64,000 nt of DNA from Flavobacteriaceae bacterium (lineage in GTDB: Bacteria > Bacteroidota > Bacteroidia > Flavobacteriales > Flavobacteriaceae). How positions within the stretch are numbered: the stretch's first letter is position 1; each line of letters opens with the position of its first letter. Below the pieces are notes generated by a model. The model did not search any database. It was not told the origin of the DNA and saw nothing but the letters and a program-made list of their open reading frames with translations. The stretch spans positions 169,779 to 233,778 of the forward strand of contig CANKLE010000003.1 in the NCBI GenBank assembly GCA_947483075.1, written 5' to 3'. A program made the position numbers and the translations under genes. Shown piece after piece: positions 61,379-64,000 of the stretch.

Positions 61379-62833
61379 ATGAAAACATCTTTAAAAAGCA
61401 TGACAATTATACTTTATACTTTCCTATCTTTTTTTCTTTTGAACTGCGTATCCGGAGATGATGTTAATCCAAACACAGCTAAACAAGGACCTGTTGTCTA
61501 TGATAAATCTGATATTGAATACTGGCTTACTAAATCTGACCAAACGGTAAAGCTAACCAAGCAAACCACTATTTTAAAATTCAATACCCTAGCCAATTCC
61601 AATCCGAACCTAGTTGTTGACGCCACACAAACTTTTCAATCGATTGACGGATTTGGGTTTACCCTAACCGGCGGAAGTGCCGAAGTGATAAACCAATTAG
61701 AACCTGCACTCAAACAGCAATTGCTCGAGGAACTTTTTGGAAATTCGGCCCAATCGATAGGCATTAGTTATTTGCGTATTAGCATCGGGGCCTCCGACCT
61801 CAATTCGGCACCGTATTCCTACAATGATTTGCCCAATGGCCAAACAGACATTACCCAAAGTCAATTTAGCCTCAATCCAGATTTGGCTCAATTTATTCCG
61901 GTTTTACAACAAATAAAAGCCATAAATCCGGCGATCAAAATCATGGCTGTGCCCTGGTCATCGCCGGCTTGGATGAAAGTAAATTACAACACCGTAGGCA
62001 GCAATTTGATGCCAACCTACTACAGCTCTTATGCCTTGTATTTTGTAAAATACATCCAAGCCATGCAAGCTCAAGGCATTACTATTGATGCCGTATGTCC
62101 GCAAAACGAGCCTTTAAATCCAGGAAACAACCCCAGCATGTTGATGTCGGCTGTACAGCAAATCACCTTCATCAAAAAACTTGGTCCAGCATTTGCCAAT
62201 GCGGGAATCACTACAAAAATTATTTGCTTTGATCACAATTGCGACACCCCCGATTACCCCATTACTGTGCTCAATGATGCCACAGCCAATCCATTTGTAG
62301 ATGGATCTGCCTTTCACTTATATGGAGGCGACATTAGTGCTTTAAGCACCGTACACAACGCTTATCCTGCCAAAAATTTATACTTCACCGAACAATGGAC
62401 TTCCTCGACAGGGAATTTTAGTGACGATTTAAAATGGCACATGAAGAATGTAGTGATGGGTTCGGTACGCAACTGGAGCAAAGTTGCGCTAGAATGGAAC
62501 TTAGCCAACAACGCTTCGTTTGGCCCACATACGGCCGGAGGTTGTAGCCAATGTAAAGGGGCCATTACAGTAAACAGTTCATCACAATTTACACGAAATG
62601 TATCGTATTACATCATAGCCCATGCGTCAAAATTTGTACCAACTGGATCAGTGCGAATTGCCAGCAACAGCAGTGGTAGTTTAAACAGTGTTGCATTCAA
62701 AACACCTGCCGGTAAAATTGTATTGTTGGTAGAAAATGACGGAACTACTGCATCCACATTCAACATACAACACAACGGAAAATGGGCAACAACTAGCTTA
62801 CAAGGCGGTGATGTAGCCACCTATATTTGGTGA
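61379..62833 (+). CDS. GH30-family glycoside hydrolase lipoprotein, possible endo-beta-1,6-glucanase
   Basis: A 484-residue lipoprotein (lipobox LLNC, Cys23). The GH30 (beta/alpha)8 barrel covers about 75-415: FQSIDGFGFTLTGGSAEVIN, YLRISIGASDLNSAPYSYND, MAVPWSSPAWMK, acid/base Glu244 in CPQNEPLNPGNNPS and nucleophile Glu338 in LYFTEQWTSS; a small beta-sandwich ends the protein. GH30 members cleave beta-1,6-glucan, glucosylceramide or xylan. The residues look closest to the subfamily that includes beta-1,6-glucanases, as in the Bacteroides fungal-glucan locus, so that substrate is inferred. Confidence 0.88.
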   Translation: MKTSLKSMTIILYTFLSFFLLNCVSGDDVNPNTAKQGPVVYDKSDIEYWLTKSDQTVKLTKQTTILKFNTLANSNPNLVVDATQTFQSIDGFGFTLTGGSAEVINQLEPALKQQLLEELFGNSAQSIGISYLRISIGASDLNSAPYSYNDLPNGQTDITQSQFSLNPDLAQFIPVLQQIKAINPAIKIMAVPWSSPAWMKVNYNTVGSNLMPTYYSSYALYFVKYIQAMQAQGITIDAVCPQNEPLNPGNNPSMLMSAVQQITFIKKLGPAFANAGITTKIICFDHNCDTPDYPITVLNDATANPFVDGSAFHLYGGDISALSTVHNAYPAKNLYFTEQWTSSTGNFSDDLKWHMKNVVMGSVRNWSKVALEWNLANNASFGPHTAGGCSQCKGAITVNSSSQFTRNVSYYIIAHASKFVPTGSVRIASNSSGSLNSVAFKTPAGKIVLLVENDGTTASTFNIQHNGKWATTSLQGGDVATYIW

Positions 62834-62838
62834 AAAAT

Positions 62839-62968
62839 AATTAAAAATTAATAATTAATAATTAATAATGTTGTGAATAATATTATTCACAACTTGGAGC
62901 ACTAGTTATTTCATTTGTCTAAAACACCAATTTTAATTTTTAATTTTTAATTTTTAATTATTAATTAA
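62839..62968. repeat. Dispersed foldback repeat, copy B
   Basis: About 130 bases between convergent genes. Its interior has a perfect 24-bp palindrome, 62870-62893 (GTTGTGAATAAT followed by its complement). It shares about 100 bases with copy A at 52148, including TTGTCTA-AACACCA and the four- to five-fold TTTAAT end repeat. The right end overlaps the SIMPL stop codon. Confidence 0.7.
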
Positions 62969-63647
62969 TACTGAAGCTTACTTGAATCTGCACACTCAAT
63001 TCCAACTCTCCAGCAGCTAACGTTTCGCGAGCAGCTCCATCGGCTTGCATGGCCATCATTTTGGTATTGTATAAGGGTTGGGGCGAAACACTCACCGAGG
63101 TGTCCGAAATAGATTGCACCTTCCCTACTTTTTGCCCCACCACCGAGAGGTAATCTTGTGCTTTTTCTAGGGCGTTTTGCATGGCCAATTTGCGCACACT
63201 CGATTGCAATTTGGCTTGCTGCGACGATTGAAACTCTACCGATGAAATCGTGGTAATTCCTGCCGAAACCAACTCAGTCATGAGTGCGTCGTATTTGCTT
63301 AAATCACGCAACAACAAGGTGATGCTTTGACTAGCATGGATAAAGGTTTTCTTGGTTTCATAATCGTAGGCCGGGTTTAAACTTACCCTTTGGGTTTGCA
63401 CATCGGCAGGGGCCAATCCCCACTTTTTAATGCCTTTTAAAACGGATGCCGTTTTGGTGTCGTTTTGCTCTTTTACCAGTTTGGTGTCGGTACCTTTGGT
63501 TTCAATGGCAATGCTAATAGCCACCTGATCGGGAACAATTTTCAGTTTGCCTTCGCCCATTACGGTCACTAAAGCTAAATTTTGAGATTCTTGTGCATAG
63601 CTGCTTGCAAAAGCAAAAAGCACGAAAAGTAGGATTGTCTTTTTCAT
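62961..63647 (-). CDS. SIMPL-domain periplasmic protein (DUF541)
   Basis: A 228-residue exported protein with signal peptide (LLFVLFAFASSYAQ) and a SIMPL/DUF541 domain over nearly all the rest: VMGEGKLKIVPDQVAISIAI, ALEKAQDYLSVVGQKVGKVQ, and the C-terminal ELELSVQIQVSFSIN strand. Relatives form channel-like oligomers in the periplasm and are tied to oxidative stress in a few bacteria. It is convergent with the GH30 gene, with repeat B between them. Confidence 0.88.
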   Translation of the reverse strand: MKKTILLFVLFAFASSYAQESQNLALVTVMGEGKLKIVPDQVAISIAIETKGTDTKLVKEQNDTKTASVLKGIKKWGLAPADVQTQRVSLNPAYDYETKKTFIHASQSITLLLRDLSKYDALMTELVSAGITTISSVEFQSSQQAKLQSSVRKLAMQNALEKAQDYLSVVGQKVGKVQSISDTSVSVSPQPLYNTKMMAMQADGAARETLAAGELELSVQIQVSFSIN

Positions 63648-63731
63648 TTTTTAATTATTAAAAGTGAGTTATTTATGTTGGTTATTATTTATCAATACTA
63701 AAAACACATCTTGTGTATTCTGGTTTTTTTT

Positions 63732-64000
63732 AACACGGATTATTAAAATTTCCAAAATCTAAATAATTTTTTCAATTACTCCGATTTCTTAAATCTGTGT
63801 TGCCAATCTTCTTTTTTAATTGAAAATCTACTTATTACTTTTTGAACACGGATTATTAAAATTTCCAAAATCTAAATAATTTTTTTAATTGCTCCGATTT
63901 CTTAAATCTGTGTTGCCAATCTTCTTTTTTAATTGAAAATCTACTTATTACTTTTTGAACACGGATTATTAAAATTTCCAAAATCTAAATAATTTTTTTA
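63732..64000. repeat. 113-bp tandem repeat, at least two full copies plus a third cut by the window
   Basis: Units begin at 63732, 63845 and 63958 (AACACGGATTATTAAAATTT), exactly 113 bases apart. Copies 1 and 2 differ by about two bases (TTTTTTCAATTACTCC against TTTTTTTAATTGCTCC). Each unit is an imperfect inverted repeat (AACACGGATT ... AATCTGTGTT) of about 70 bases plus about 43 bases of AT-rich spacer. No ORF is present. The array continues beyond the window. Confidence 0.8.

Noticed and set aside
63732..64000. Tandem palindromes as integron attC sites or a CRISPR array
   Set aside because: The ends read TTTGAAC and GTTGCCA, not the attC RYYYAAC and GTTRRRY boxes, and no ORF lies between the units. 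CRISPR repeats are much shorter and their spacers differ, whereas the whole 113-base unit is repeated here.

Overview
The window reads as chromosomal DNA of a Flavobacteriaceae bacterium, most likely Flavobacterium. The evidence is the gliding-motility pair gldF-gldG, several proteins with type IX secretion (T9SS) C-terminal sorting signals, a fused lpxC-fabZ gene, SusC/SusD proteins, near absence of Shine-Dalgarno sites, and repeated use of the Bacteroidetes -7 promoter box TAnnTTTG. I recognise 55 protein genes clearly, two of them small or re-started relative to the longest ORF, plus one weak 57-codon ORF and two relics. There is no intact rRNA or tRNA gene, IS element, CRISPR array or prophage.

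Layout. 1-5.2 kb: three secreted T9SS cargo proteins (CotH/lamin-tail, then two tandem YHYH paralogs). 5.2-12.4 kb (minus strand): sucD, an NTF2-like gene and the lipid A block HD protein, lpxC/fabZ, lpxA, efp, lpxD; the extra lpxD that I expect between the HD gene and lpxC is absent. 12.5-21.7 kb: housekeeping genes (M13 peptidase, PhoH, SAM hydrolase family, gldFG, dnaN, mnmE). 21.9-27.6 kb: an RND tripartite efflux operon. 28.5-40.2 kb: a sulfur/persulfide and efflux cluster with its own Crp/Fnr regulator, TauE, rhodanese, a TPMT-type methyltransferase fused to a heavy-metal domain, thioredoxin, a Cys-rich exported peptide, a second RND pump and a CstB-like persulfide dioxygenase-rhodanese. 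40.3-41.4 kb: a thioredoxin-like lipoprotein. 41.7-51.8 kb: an N2O/NO module with a second Crp/Fnr regulator, an undescribed 12-helix membrane protein, a fasciclin lipoprotein, the Fe-S repair protein RIC, a truncated haemoglobin and a clade II nos operon (cytochrome c, nosZ, membrane protein, nosL, nosD, nosF, nosY). 51.8-52.3 kb: a scar with a truncated tRNA-Tyr and a dispersed repeat. 52.3-62.8 kb: a polysaccharide utilization locus (propeller/LuxR regulator, SusE/F-like protein, SusC, SusD, GH30). 63-64 kb: a SIMPL protein and a 113-bp tandem repeat running off the edge.

The most interesting signal is regulatory. Two Crp/Fnr proteins flank two different modules, and each module has its own palindrome placed at almost exactly the same distance from the -7 box. 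GTGAC-N4-GTTAC lies before the rhodanese and tolC operons; ATGA-N6-TCAT lies before the regulator/membrane-protein, fasciclin, RIC and nosZ units. The recognition helices differ at the residue known to separate CRP (Arg, GTGA) from FNR (Val, no G), matching the two operators. Together these predict a persulfide-responsive regulon and a nitrogen-oxide-responsive regulon, each with uncharacterised members.
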